This document shows positions 16,835 through 25,124 of a DNA stretch of 64,000 nt, one piece after another; position 1 is the stretch's first letter, and every line of letters begins with the position of its first letter. The notes beneath the pieces were generated by a model. That model ran no database searches and had not been told where the DNA came from. It saw nothing but the letters and a program-made list of their open reading frames with translations. Source of the DNA: PALSA-693 sp963834725 (GTDB lineage Bacteria; Actinomycetota; Acidimicrobiia; Acidimicrobiales; Palsa-688); assembly GCA_963834725.1 (NCBI GenBank), contig CAWICN010000001.1, positions 1,240,001-1,304,000 on the forward strand. Direction: 5' to 3'. The position numbers and the translations under genes are program-made.

Positions 16835-18245
16835 CCTCGTCCCACAGCGCGTCGCTGATCGGCACCCCCCGCTCCGTGGCGAGCGCCTCGATGGCACGGA
16901 AGCGGTCGCGGAACTTAGCGGAAGCGTCGCGCAGGGCCGACTCTGGATCGAGTCCCAGGTGGCGGGCAACGTTGACGACCGAGAACAGCACGTCGCCCAG
17001 CTCCTCGTTGATGTCTTCACCCGATTCGCCCATGGCTGCTTCGAGCTCGCCGAGCTCCTCGAGGATCTTGGGCCACGCCCCGGCGGCGTTTTTCCAATCG
17101 AAACCCACCGAAGCCGCCTTGCTCTGGAGCTTGAAGGCGTACAGCAGCGAGGGCAGGTTGCCGGGCACTCCGTCCATTACGCTCGTCCGGCCCTTCTCCG
17201 CCTTCTTGAGCTCCTCCCAGTTCGGCACGGGCTCGCCCGGAGCGCCGAAGACATGAGGGTGGCGGGCGACCAGCTTGTCGTGGATGCCGCGGGCCACGTC
17301 TGCGAGGGTGAATTGGCCTTCCTCGGCCGCCAGGGTGGCGTGGAAGGCCACCTGGAAGAGCAGGTCGCCGAGTTCCTCTTCGAGGTGGTCGTAGCCGGCG
17401 GGCAGCGGGTGGCAGCCGGCGGGCAGGGGGTCGTAGCCGGCGGGCAGGGTGTCGAGTTCGTCGATCGCCTCCAGCACCTCGTAGGTCTCCTCGAGGAGGT
17501 GCCGGGTGAGGGAACGGTGGGTTTGCTGCCGGTCCCACGGGCAGCGGGCGCGGAGGGTGCGGACCAGCTCGGCGAAGCGCACCAGCTCAGCGGCGACCGG
17601 ATCGGCGAGGCTGGGGATCCAGATGCAGGTGAGGTGATCGGGCTCGATAGCCCGATCCAGATCCTCCCACGCCACCGTGGCGACCACCTCGTCGGGAAGG
17701 CCGAGGTGCTGCAGGACGGTCACCCCGGGACCGTCCTCGACCGCCAACTTGATGCCGGAGAGGACGGCGCGCTGGTCACACTGGGCGACGAGGAGCGGGC
17801 CGGTCTGACCTGCGGCCTCGACGGCGAAGCGATGGCCATCGATCACCCGGACGCCGGCCTCGACGGGATCGATCCCGAGGCGGACCCAGGCCAGATCCAG
17901 GAACGACAGGCCCGGCACGATCGTGACCTCGACCCGGGGATCCGCCCGCAGAAGGGCAACCGTCCGTTCGGCCACCAGGGGCGATCCGGGAACGGCGTAG
18001 AGCACGTCGTGGCGAGAAGCGGCCGCGGCCAGTTCGTCCACGATGGCCGCATAAACCTCGTCCATGGAGTCGGCCCGCTCGTACAGCGCATCGAAGGAGA
18101 CCGCGGGCTCGGCCAGGCCGGCGCTCGGATGGCGGCTGGTGCGCACGAAACGGGTCGGGGTGGCGGCTATGGCCGTCTGTGCCGCCACGCTGATGAGTCG
18201 GGGATCGCCCGGTCCGAGACCGACCACCACGACCCGGCCGGTCAT
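16758..18245 (-). CDS. mazG: MazG nucleotide pyrophosphohydrolase with tetrapyrrole-methylase-like domain
   Basis: House-cleaning NTP pyrophosphohydrolase of the YabN-like two-domain type. N-terminal SAM-dependent methylase-like domain (VVVVGLGPGDPRLISVAAQ, VLYAVPGSPLVAERTVALL, VTIVPGLSFLDLAWVRLG; residues 1-220), then MazG (residues 235-480) with CPWDRQQTHRSLTRHLLEETY, EELGDLLFQVAFHA and a second EELGDVLFSVVNVARHLG. A 21-residue insertion of three LPAG repeats sits just before the first EELGD helix. The ATG overlaps the stop of the surA-like gene (ATGA). The C-terminal 20 residues are Pro/Gly-rich and non-conserved. Confidence 0.92.
   Translation of the reverse strand: MTGRVVVVGLGPGDPRLISVAAQTAIAATPTRFVRTSRHPSAGLAEPAVSFDALYERADSMDEVYAAIVDELAAAASRHDVLYAVPGSPLVAERTVALLRADPRVEVTIVPGLSFLDLAWVRLGIDPVEAGVRVIDGHRFAVEAAGQTGPLLVAQCDQRAVLSGIKLAVEDGPGVTVLQHLGLPDEVVATVAWEDLDRAIEPDHLTCIWIPSLADPVAAELVRFAELVRTLRARCPWDRQQTHRSLTRHLLEETYEVLEAIDELDTLPAGYDPLPAGCHPLPAGYDHLEEELGDLLFQVAFHATLAAEEGQFTLADVARGIHDKLVARHPHVFGAPGEPVPNWEELKKAEKGRTSVMDGVPGNLPSLLYAFKLQSKAASVGFDWKNAAGAWPKILEELGELEAAMGESGEDINEELGDVLFSVVNVARHLGLDPESALRDASAKFRDRFRAIEALATERGVPISDALWDEVKAPRTPRSAGGASRPPGRHPGPPG
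17388..17450. repeat. 21-bp tandem repeat, 3 copies, inside mazG
   Basis: Unit GTCGTAGCCGGCGGGCAGNGG on the plus strand; encodes LPAGYDP, LPAGCHP and LPAGYDH between two conserved MazG helices. Confidence 0.93.
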
Positions 18246-19153
18246 CGACCGGCGTTCGGTATGGCCGGCGGTTGGACCTGCAACGAAGACCAGGTCCCGT
18301 AAGCGGGGTTGATATGCACAGACGCCTTGGTCAGCAGTCCGGTCAGGGCCGGGTTGGCACTGCCCTGGGAATTCATGATCACGAGGGAGAGGACCCGCTG
18401 GAGATCCGGCGTGAAGGGCTGTTCGGCCCGGCTGGTCACCCGGACCACCTGATAGCCATAGCTGGTCTTGATCGGAGGCGAGACCTTGCCGACGGCCAGG
18501 TTTCGAACGGCGTTCTGGAACGCAGTGGGCTGGGCTGCGAACTCGGCCTGGCCGTAGCAAGCCTGGAGCCCGTTGAGGACCCCGTGGGCGGCGATCTGGT
18601 TAGCCTCGGTGAGGTTGAACGCGGACGCTGCGACCGTGCAGACCTGCAGGATGAAGTACTGCTTGTACTGGTTGTAGGTGCTGTAGAGCGTCGCCTGCGG
18701 GACCGACACCGGCGTCAGGACCGCCACGTTGGCCAGGCGTTGCACCAGCACGTTCTGGAACGCGGCCGGGAAGTCCTGCCAGCCAACCTCACCGATCTCG
18801 TTGACCGACCGGGCCGCGGCCACGGTGGCGTCGGAGGGAAGGTGGCCGGTCGCGAGGAGATGCTGTTGGACGACGTTGGCATCGACCATGCCGCCGAGGA
18901 TGGTGGCGACCCACGTCGTGCTGTAGGTGCCCGGTGCGTCGCCCGCAACGGTCCCAGTCGTCGACGAGGTGTTGTAGGACTGCACGTAGGCGGAGTTCCT
19001 CGACCAGGCGCGCAGCTCCGCATTGAGCGTCGCCTGGTGTATGACCTGCGAGTTGACCTTGGCCGCATACGGCGACGTGTCGCAGGCGGTCGCGGTCAAC
19101 ATGACGGCGACCAGAGCGGCGACGCCCGCCAGAGTGGATCGCAAGGATTTCAC
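18242..19153 (-). CDS. SurA-like secreted lipoprotein (SurA N-terminal domain, possible PPIase)
   Basis: Exported chaperone-like protein, 303 residues. Lipoprotein signal STLAGVAALVAVMLTATAC with lipobox Cys at about residue 25. The SurA_N-type region starts YAAKVNSQVIHQATLNAELR. The C-terminal half contains a degenerate parvulin-like stretch (LAVGKVSPPIKTSYGYQVVR, about residues 225-245), typical of peptidyl-prolyl isomerase domains, where the enzyme activity may be weak or lost. GTG 19153 overlaps the mfd stop, and its own stop overlaps mazG, so mfd-surA-mazG are one coupled unit. Confidence 0.82.
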   Translation of the reverse strand: MKSLRSTLAGVAALVAVMLTATACDTSPYAAKVNSQVIHQATLNAELRAWSRNSAYVQSYNTSSTTGTVAGDAPGTYSTTWVATILGGMVDANVVQQHLLATGHLPSDATVAAARSVNEIGEVGWQDFPAAFQNVLVQRLANVAVLTPVSVPQATLYSTYNQYKQYFILQVCTVAASAFNLTEANQIAAHGVLNGLQACYGQAEFAAQPTAFQNAVRNLAVGKVSPPIKTSYGYQVVRVTSRAEQPFTPDLQRVLSLVIMNSQGSANPALTGLLTKASVHINPAYGTWSSLQVQPPAIPNAGR

Positions 19154-22100
19154 GGCGGCGGCGATGCTACCGGCGGGGCGAGGTCGGCGAGCAACGCCGT
19201 CAGGTCGGCAGACGGGTCCGAGCCGCGGGGCAGAGGAATTACCAGCTGGCCGATGTCCTCCTTGTACACGGCCCTGGGCAGGAGCCGGGTCAGCCGGACC
19301 CGCTGGCTGGGCCGGAGCTCGAGCGGTGACAACCGGGCCGTAAAGCCCCCGCCCGTCAGGCCCGCGCCTCCGGTCACGACCGCCAGCTCCCGCACACCGA
19401 GCCGGGCGCACTCGGCCCGCAGGTGGGCGATACGTAGAAGGGCCCGGGCGGGGTCTGGCAGCGGTCCGTACCGGTCGAGCCATTCGGCTTCGATGTCGTC
19501 GACTTCGGCGTGGGTGGTCACGGTGGCGAGGCGCCGGTAGGCCTCCAGCCGGAGGTCCTCGCGCCCGACATAGTCGGCGGGCAGGTTCGCAGTCACCGGG
19601 AGGTCGAGCTTGATCTCGGCCGGTGGGCGCAGCTGTTCGCCCTTGAGCTCGGCCACCGCCTCCGTGACCATCTGCACGTACAGGTCATATCCCACCGCGG
19701 CGATGTGCCCGGACTGATCGCCGCCGAGCAGATTTCCCGCCCCCCGGATCTCGAGGTCGCGCATGGCGATCTTGAAGCCAGAGCCGAGCTCGGTGTGCTC
19801 GCCGATCGTGCGGAGCCGCTCATAGGCCTCCTCTGACAGGACCTGGTCCGGAGGAAAGAGCAGATAGGCATAGGCTCGCTGTCCGGCCCGGCCGACCCGC
19901 CCTCGCAACTGGTGGAGCTGGCCCAGGCCCAGCCGGTCCGCCCGGTCGACGACCAGGGTGTTGACGGTCGGCATGTCGATGCCCGATTCGATGATGGTCG
20001 TGCAGACCAGCACGTCGTACGCGCCCTCCCAGAAGTCCAGGACGACCCGCTCGAGGGCGCCTTCGTCCATCTGGCCGTGCGCCACCGCGACCCGGGCCTC
20101 AGGGACCAGCGCCCGTAGTTCGGCCGCGGTCTTCTCGATGGTCGCCACCCGGTTGTGCACGTAGAACACCTGCCCTTCCCGCAGCAACTCCCGGCGGACC
20201 GCCTCCGCCACCGCTCGCTCGTCGTACTCCCCGACGTAAGTCAGGATGGGCTGGCGGTCGACCGGCGGGGTGTGGAGCAGGGTGAGGTCTCTGATGCCGG
20301 TGAGGCTCATCTCGAGGGTTCTCGGGATCGGAGTAGCCGTCAGAGTGAGCACGTCCACGTCGGTCCGGAGTCGTTTGATGGCTTCCTTGTGATGGACGCC
20401 GAACCGCTGCTCCTCGTCGATGATCAGCAGGCCGAGGTCCTTGAACTGGAGGTCCCCGGAGAGGAGCCGGTGCGTGCCGATGGCGATGTCGACGGACCCG
20501 TCCGCGAGGCCCTCCACGACCCGGCGGGCCTGGGCGGGGGTGAGAAAGCGGGACAGCATCTCGACGGTCATCGGGTAGCCGGCGAAGCGGTCGGAGAACG
20601 TCTGGAAATGCTGCGAGGCCAGCAAGGTGGTAGGGACGAGCATCGCCACCTGCTTCCCATCCTGGACGGCCTTGAACGCGGCCCGAATGGCGATCTCGGT
20701 TTTGCCGAAGCCGACATCGCCGCAGACGAGGCGGTCCATAGGGGCCTCAGCCTCCATGTCGGCCTTGACGTCCAGGATCGCCTTCAACTGATCGGGCGTC
20801 TCGTTGTAAGGGAACGATTCCTCCATCTCCTGCTGCCACGGCGTGTCGGCCTCAAAGGGGTGGCCAGGTGAGTTGACCCGCTTCTGGTAGAGAACGACCA
20901 GCTCCTGAGCGATCTCGTGAACCGCGGCCCGAACCCGTGATTTGGTGCGCTGCCAGTCGCTGCCGTTGAGCCGGCTCAGGGTCGGCGACTCGCCCCCCGT
21001 GTACGGCCGCAGCAGGTCCACCTGGTCGGAGGGCACGTAGAGCTTGTCACCACTCTTGTATTCGAGCAGGAGGTAATCGCGCTCGACGCCGCCGATCGAG
21101 CGGCGCACCATGCCGCCGAAACGTCCCACCCCGTGCTGATAGTGCACGACGTAGCCGCCAGCGGTGAGGTCGTCGAAGTACGTTTGGGCGTTGCCGCTGC
21201 GGGGCCGGGCCCGGCGATGGGCCCGCCGGCGACCCGTGATGTCGCCCTCGGCCAGCACGGCCACCTTCAGGGGCGGGTACAGGAACCCGCGTTCGAGCGG
21301 CTGGAGCACCACCCGGACGCCGGGGTCGGTCAGGTGGGCGGCGCTGGGCGTCTCGTAATACGGGGCGGGCAGGCTATGGTCACTGAGCAGGGCGGCCAGC
21401 CTGGCGGCACTGCCCCGGCCCTCGGCGCACACCACAATCCGGTATCCCTCTGACAGAAGGCCGCGCAGCTGGCCCATCAATCGCTCGCCACCGCCGACGA
21501 CGGGATCCCAGCCGGCGGCGGCGACCACCTCAGTACCCGGTCCCTCCGGCGCGGCGGTCATCGTGAGCACGGCGGCCTCGGTATGGGCCAGGAGCCGATC
21601 GAAGGGCAGGTGGAGGCGGGGGAACTCCTCGTCGCCGGCCCCCCACGTCTGGGCCAGCGTTGCGGCGAGGGCCTCCTCCTCTTCCATCAGCTCGGCGGCC
21701 CGGTCGCGCATGCGGCGCGGCTCGACGAGCAGAACGAGGGCGTTGGCGGGGAGGAGGTCGACGAGGAGGTGCTCGTCGTTGGTGAGCCATGGCAACCAGG
21801 ACTCCATGCCGTCGAAGACCAGCCCTTCCCGCAAGCGCTCCCACTGCTGGCGGCCCCACGGGGCCTGCCCCACCAGCCCGCCGGCCCGCTCCCGGACCTC
21901 GGCGGTCGGCAACAGCTCGCGGCATCCGAACAGCTCGATCTCGCCCAGGTCCTCGGTGGAACGCTGGTCGCCCACCGAAAACTCGCTGAGCCGGTCGACC
22001 TCATCGCCCCACAGGTCGATGCGAACCGGTGCGTCCGCCGTCGAGCCGAACACGTCCACGATCGAGCCCCGGACGGCCAGCTCGCCCCGATGCTCGACCT

Positions 22101-22662
22101 GATACTCCCGCCGGTACCCCATGCCGACCAGCTGGGCCACCAGCGCCTCGGCATCGATCTGCTCGCCTTTGCGGATGACCACCGGAGCGGCGTCCTCGAC
22201 GTGCGGGCCGAGGCGCTGCAGCAGCGACCGCACTGGAGCCACCAGGATCTTGGGGAGACGATCCCTATGGGCCGCCCCCCCACGGCCGAGCCGCCACATG
22301 GCGCGCAGGCGCCGGCCCATGGTCTGGACACTTGGGCTGACCCGTTCAAACGGAAGGGTCTCCCAGGCTGGGCACACATCAACCTGTTCCGGACCGACGA
22401 AGGCGGCCAGGTCGTGCGCCAGCCGCTCGGCTTCGGCGTTGGTCGGCACGGCCACGAGGGTGGGCCGGCGTCCCGCCGCCTCAGCCACACCGGCCACCGC
22501 GAAGGCGCGGGCCGGCTCGGGGACGGCCACCACCCCGCTGCGCAAGCCGTGCAGACCAGTGAAGGTTGGGTCGCTGCGCAGGAGGGGGAGCAGGGAAGCC
22601 AGGTTGCCGACGTCGGAGGGCACTGCGTCGGCGGGCACTGCGTCGGGTGGCACTTCACCCAT
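19150..22662 (-). CDS. mfd: Transcription-repair coupling factor
   Basis: DNA translocase that removes stalled RNA polymerase and recruits UvrA. 1170 residues, intact. The UvrB-homology N-domain (about 1-330) is followed by the RNA-polymerase-interacting domain with YVVHYQHGVGRFGGMVRR. The helicase motor has motif I VCGDVGFGKTEIAIRAAFK, IGTHRLLSGDLQFKDLGLL, DEEQRFGVHHKE (DEEQ box), LTLTATPIPRTLEMSL, and motif VI QLRGRVGRAGQRAYAYL; the TRCF C-domain closes. ATG 22662 overlaps the pth stop by eight bases. The first 17 residues contain a short VPPDAVPADAV repeat. Confidence 0.96.
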   Translation of the reverse strand: MGEVPPDAVPADAVPSDVGNLASLLPLLRSDPTFTGLHGLRSGVVAVPEPARAFAVAGVAEAAGRRPTLVAVPTNAEAERLAHDLAAFVGPEQVDVCPAWETLPFERVSPSVQTMGRRLRAMWRLGRGGAAHRDRLPKILVAPVRSLLQRLGPHVEDAAPVVIRKGEQIDAEALVAQLVGMGYRREYQVEHRGELAVRGSIVDVFGSTADAPVRIDLWGDEVDRLSEFSVGDQRSTEDLGEIELFGCRELLPTAEVRERAGGLVGQAPWGRQQWERLREGLVFDGMESWLPWLTNDEHLLVDLLPANALVLLVEPRRMRDRAAELMEEEEALAATLAQTWGAGDEEFPRLHLPFDRLLAHTEAAVLTMTAAPEGPGTEVVAAAGWDPVVGGGERLMGQLRGLLSEGYRIVVCAEGRGSAARLAALLSDHSLPAPYYETPSAAHLTDPGVRVVLQPLERGFLYPPLKVAVLAEGDITGRRRAHRRARPRSGNAQTYFDDLTAGGYVVHYQHGVGRFGGMVRRSIGGVERDYLLLEYKSGDKLYVPSDQVDLLRPYTGGESPTLSRLNGSDWQRTKSRVRAAVHEIAQELVVLYQKRVNSPGHPFEADTPWQQEMEESFPYNETPDQLKAILDVKADMEAEAPMDRLVCGDVGFGKTEIAIRAAFKAVQDGKQVAMLVPTTLLASQHFQTFSDRFAGYPMTVEMLSRFLTPAQARRVVEGLADGSVDIAIGTHRLLSGDLQFKDLGLLIIDEEQRFGVHHKEAIKRLRTDVDVLTLTATPIPRTLEMSLTGIRDLTLLHTPPVDRQPILTYVGEYDERAVAEAVRRELLREGQVFYVHNRVATIEKTAAELRALVPEARVAVAHGQMDEGALERVVLDFWEGAYDVLVCTTIIESGIDMPTVNTLVVDRADRLGLGQLHQLRGRVGRAGQRAYAYLLFPPDQVLSEEAYERLRTIGEHTELGSGFKIAMRDLEIRGAGNLLGGDQSGHIAAVGYDLYVQMVTEAVAELKGEQLRPPAEIKLDLPVTANLPADYVGREDLRLEAYRRLATVTTHAEVDDIEAEWLDRYGPLPDPARALLRIAHLRAECARLGVRELAVVTGGAGLTGGGFTARLSPLELRPSQRVRLTRLLPRAVYKEDIGQLVIPLPRGSDPSADLTALLADLAPPVASPPP

Positions 22663-23254
22663 TGAAGCGGTTTTGGGCGGCTGCCACGCCCTCGGCGAGG
22701 ATGCACTCGACCGCATCAGCGGCCACCTCGACGCTGACGCCGAGCTCGGTGCGGTCCCGGCGGGACGGGGCGCTGAGGACGTGGTCGGCACCCTGCTCTT
22801 TGCCACCGGGCGGCTTGTCGATACCGATCCGGACCCGGCTGAAGACGTCAGAGTGGAGGTGGGCCTTGATGGAACGAAGTCCGTTGTGGCCGGCCAGACC
22901 ACCGCCCGCCTTGATCCGGACGATCCCGAGGGGCAGGTCCAGCTCGTCGTGCACGATCACCAGACGGGTCAAATCGTCGATGCCGAATCGGCGGACGAGG
23001 GGGGCGACGGCGCGACCCGAGTCGTTGACGTAGGTCTGTGGGAAGGCCAAGGCCAAGCGCCGGCCGTCGACCCGTACTTCGGCGACCACCGCATGCTCCT
23101 TGGATCGCTTGAGGCGCTCGCCGTGCCGGGAAGCGAGCAAGGCGATGGTGGCGGCGCCGGCGTTGTGGCGGGTTCCCGCGTACCCGGAACCAGGGTTGCC
23201 GAGCCCGACGGCCAGCAGGTCCGCAGGTGTGCCCGTCCGCGAGCGTCCGAGCAG
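22655..23254 (-). CDS. pth: Peptidyl-tRNA hydrolase, probable CTG start
   Basis: Releases tRNA from drop-off peptidyl-tRNA. Active-site features: LGNPGSGYAGTRHNAG (Asn and catalytic His), FPQTYVNDSG (Asn) and VIVHDELDLPLG (Asp), GGGLAGHNGLRSI. The in-frame sequence between the rplY stop and the LGNPG motif holds no ATG, GTG or TTG. The first sense codon is CTG at 23254, right after the rplY TAG and four bases after GAGGAGGG, which is the last part of rplY. I take that as the start; it gives 199 residues, a normal length. The next in-frame TTG, at 23140, would delete the catalytic His. Confidence 0.88.
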   Translation of the reverse strand: MLGRSRTGTPADLLAVGLGNPGSGYAGTRHNAGAATIALLASRHGERLKRSKEHAVVAEVRVDGRRLALAFPQTYVNDSGRAVAPLVRRFGIDDLTRLVIVHDELDLPLGIVRIKAGGGLAGHNGLRSIKAHLHSDVFSRVRIGIDKPPGGKEQGADHVLSAPSRRDRTELGVSVEVAADAVECILAEGVAAAQNRFNG

Positions 23255-23968
23255 CTAGCCCTCCTCGGAGGTAGAGGTCTCCGAGGTATCCGCGCCGCGC
23301 CCGCCAGCCCCGCCGGCCTCCCCGGCCTCGCCTTCGGCTTCGGGGGCCCCCTCGGCGGCCTCCTCGGCCTCAGCGGCAGCCGCCGCCTCCTCCTCCTCGA
23401 TCTCGAGAGCCGCCCGGCTGAGCTGGGCCACCACGATCAGCTCGTCGGGGGCAACATCGGTCGTCACGCCCCTGGGCAAGGTCAGCTCGTCCACGCGCAC
23501 GCCGCCGCCGACGGTCAGCCCGGCGATGTCCACTTCGAGGTGCGGCGGGATCTGCGCGGGGGTGGCGTGGACGGTCAGGGTGTTGAGCAGCTGCTCGACC
23601 ACTCCCTTCTCCATCTCCACCGACCGGGCCTCGCCCACCAGCAGGATCGGCACCTCGGCGGAGATGACCTCGTCGCGCCGGACGATCAAGAAGTCCACGT
23701 GAAGGACGGTGTGGCGAACGGGGTGGCGCTGAACGGCACGCGCCATCGCCAGATGGGTATCCGAGCCCACCTTGAGCGACAACAGCTGGTTGACTCCCGC
23801 TTCGCCCGAGAGCGCGTGGCGCAGGTCTCGACCGTCAACGGATACTGAGGTGCCCGAACCCCCATGGCCGTACACCACGGCGGGAATGCGGCCAGCGGCG
23901 CGCAGGCGCCGCGACGCGGCCGATCCGGTCGGGCGACCGGACTCGGCAACCAGGGTGATTTCAGCCAT
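23255..23968 (-). CDS. rplY: 50S ribosomal protein L25/general stress protein Ctc
   Basis: 5S rRNA-binding ribosomal protein of the long Ctc type, 237 residues. The L25 domain runs from RPTGSAASRRLRAAGRIPAV to HTVLHVDFLIVRRDEVISA (1-95). The TL5/beta C-domain follows (EVPILLVGEARSVEMEKGVV, LEVDIAGLTVGGGVRVDELT), and the protein ends in a Glu/Ala-rich acidic tail (about 190-237). Usual place between prs and pth. Confidence 0.95.
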   Translation of the reverse strand: MAEITLVAESGRPTGSAASRRLRAAGRIPAVVYGHGGSGTSVSVDGRDLRHALSGEAGVNQLLSLKVGSDTHLAMARAVQRHPVRHTVLHVDFLIVRRDEVISAEVPILLVGEARSVEMEKGVVEQLLNTLTVHATPAQIPPHLEVDIAGLTVGGGVRVDELTLPRGVTTDVAPDELIVVAQLSRAALEIEEEEAAAAAEAEEAAEGAPEAEGEAGEAGGAGGRGADTSETSTSEEG

Positions 23969-24051
23969 CGAACTCAGCCATTAGATACGGGCTCCTACCC
24001 TGCAGGGCAACCGACGAGAGGACCGGGAAAGTCTAGCGGGCCGCAGCCTCG

Positions 24052-25044
24052 TTAGGTCTGGTTTTCGCCACCGAAGATCTGCGACACTGAGCGGTCGCGG
24101 AAGACGGCGTCGATGGCATCGGCGACGATCCGAGCTACCGAGACAACCTCGATCTTGTCGATCTGCTTCTCGGGCGGGAGCGGCAGGCTGTCGGTGACAA
24201 CGACCCGGGCGATGGCGGAGTTTTTGAGCCGGTCGATGGCGGGGCCGGACAGCACCCCGTGGGTGGCCATGGCCCACACCTCGGTCGCGCCCCGCTCTAG
24301 CAGCAGGTCGGCGGCGGCGCAGATCGTACCGGCGGTATCGATCATGTCGTCCATGAGCACACACATGCGCCCGTCCACGTCGCCCATCACCCCGAGGGTC
24401 TGCACCAGGTTGATGTCGCTTTTGGGCCGTCGCTTGTAGACCGCGGCCACGTCGACCCGCTCGCCGGCGTGGCGCGCCGCCTGCTCGGCCACCTTGGTCC
24501 GTCCAGTATCAGGTGCGACCATCACGAAGTCTCCAGCAGGAGCGTGCAGCCGGAGATAATCGGTCAGCAGCGGGACCGCGGTCAGATGGTCGACGGGCCC
24601 GTCGAAGAAGCCCTGGATCTGACCCGAGTGCAGATCGACCGAGATGATCCGGTCGGCGCCGGCGGCCGCAAAGAAATCCGAGACCAGCCGGGCGGTGATG
24701 GGCTCGCGACCCTTGGCCTTGCGGTCCTGCCGTGAATAGGCGTAGTAGGGGCACACGGCCGTGATGTGCGTGGCCGAAGCGCGCTTGGCAGCATCGATCA
24801 TGATCCACTGCTCGACGAGCGAGTCGTTGACGGACCGGCCGGGGGTCTGCCCGTGCGACTGGATGACAAAGACGTCGGCACCGCGGACCGACTCGGAGAA
24901 GCTCGGGCGAATCTCGCCGTTGGCGAAGTCGACGAGGCCGGCGTCGCCTACCTGGAGCCCCAAATGGCCCGCAATGTCGGCCGCCAAGGCGGGATGGGTA
25001 CGACCCGAGAGCAAGTGCAACCTCCGGGTAGGGACCAGTTCCAT
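24052..25044 (-). CDS. prs: Ribose-phosphate pyrophosphokinase
   Basis: Makes PRPP from ribose 5-phosphate and ATP for nucleotides, His and Trp. Signature segments: LLSGRTHPALAADIAGHLG, FANGEIRPSFSESVRGADVF, YYAYSRQDRKAKGREPITARL, VDLHSGQIQGFFDGPVDHL, VAPDTGRTKVAEQAARHAG and the PRPP loop CVLMDDMIDTAGTICAAADL. ATG 25044 is chosen because GAGAGGA lies eight bases before it and the length fits (330 residues). Three further in-frame ATGs upstream at 25074, 25092 and 25110 come from an 18-bp repeat spanning the glmU stop, so a longer N-terminus is possible. Confidence 0.95.
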   Translation of the reverse strand: MELVPTRRLHLLSGRTHPALAADIAGHLGLQVGDAGLVDFANGEIRPSFSESVRGADVFVIQSHGQTPGRSVNDSLVEQWIMIDAAKRASATHITAVCPYYAYSRQDRKAKGREPITARLVSDFFAAAGADRIISVDLHSGQIQGFFDGPVDHLTAVPLLTDYLRLHAPAGDFVMVAPDTGRTKVAEQAARHAGERVDVAAVYKRRPKSDINLVQTLGVMGDVDGRMCVLMDDMIDTAGTICAAADLLLERGATEVWAMATHGVLSGPAIDRLKNSAIARVVVTDSLPLPPEKQIDKIEVVSVARIVADAIDAVFRDRSVSQIFGGENQT

Positions 25045-25070
25045 CTGGGCAGTCCTCTCGGGTCTATCGG

Positions 25071-25124
25071 TCATCAGAGATCGTCCGGTCATCAGAGATC
25101 GTCCTGTCATCAGAGATCGTCTGG
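25071..25124. repeat. 18-bp tandem repeat, 3 copies, across the glmU stop/prs start
   Basis: Unit TCATCAGAGATCGTCCGG on the plus strand. On the coding strand each copy carries a TGATG stop/start overlap; the outermost copy contains the actual glmU stop. Confidence 0.94.

Noticed and set aside
15774..18302. 842-codon plus-strand ORF across eno upstream and mazG
   Set aside because: It is a GC-driven open frame antisense to mazG; the mazG protein is clearly the real one.
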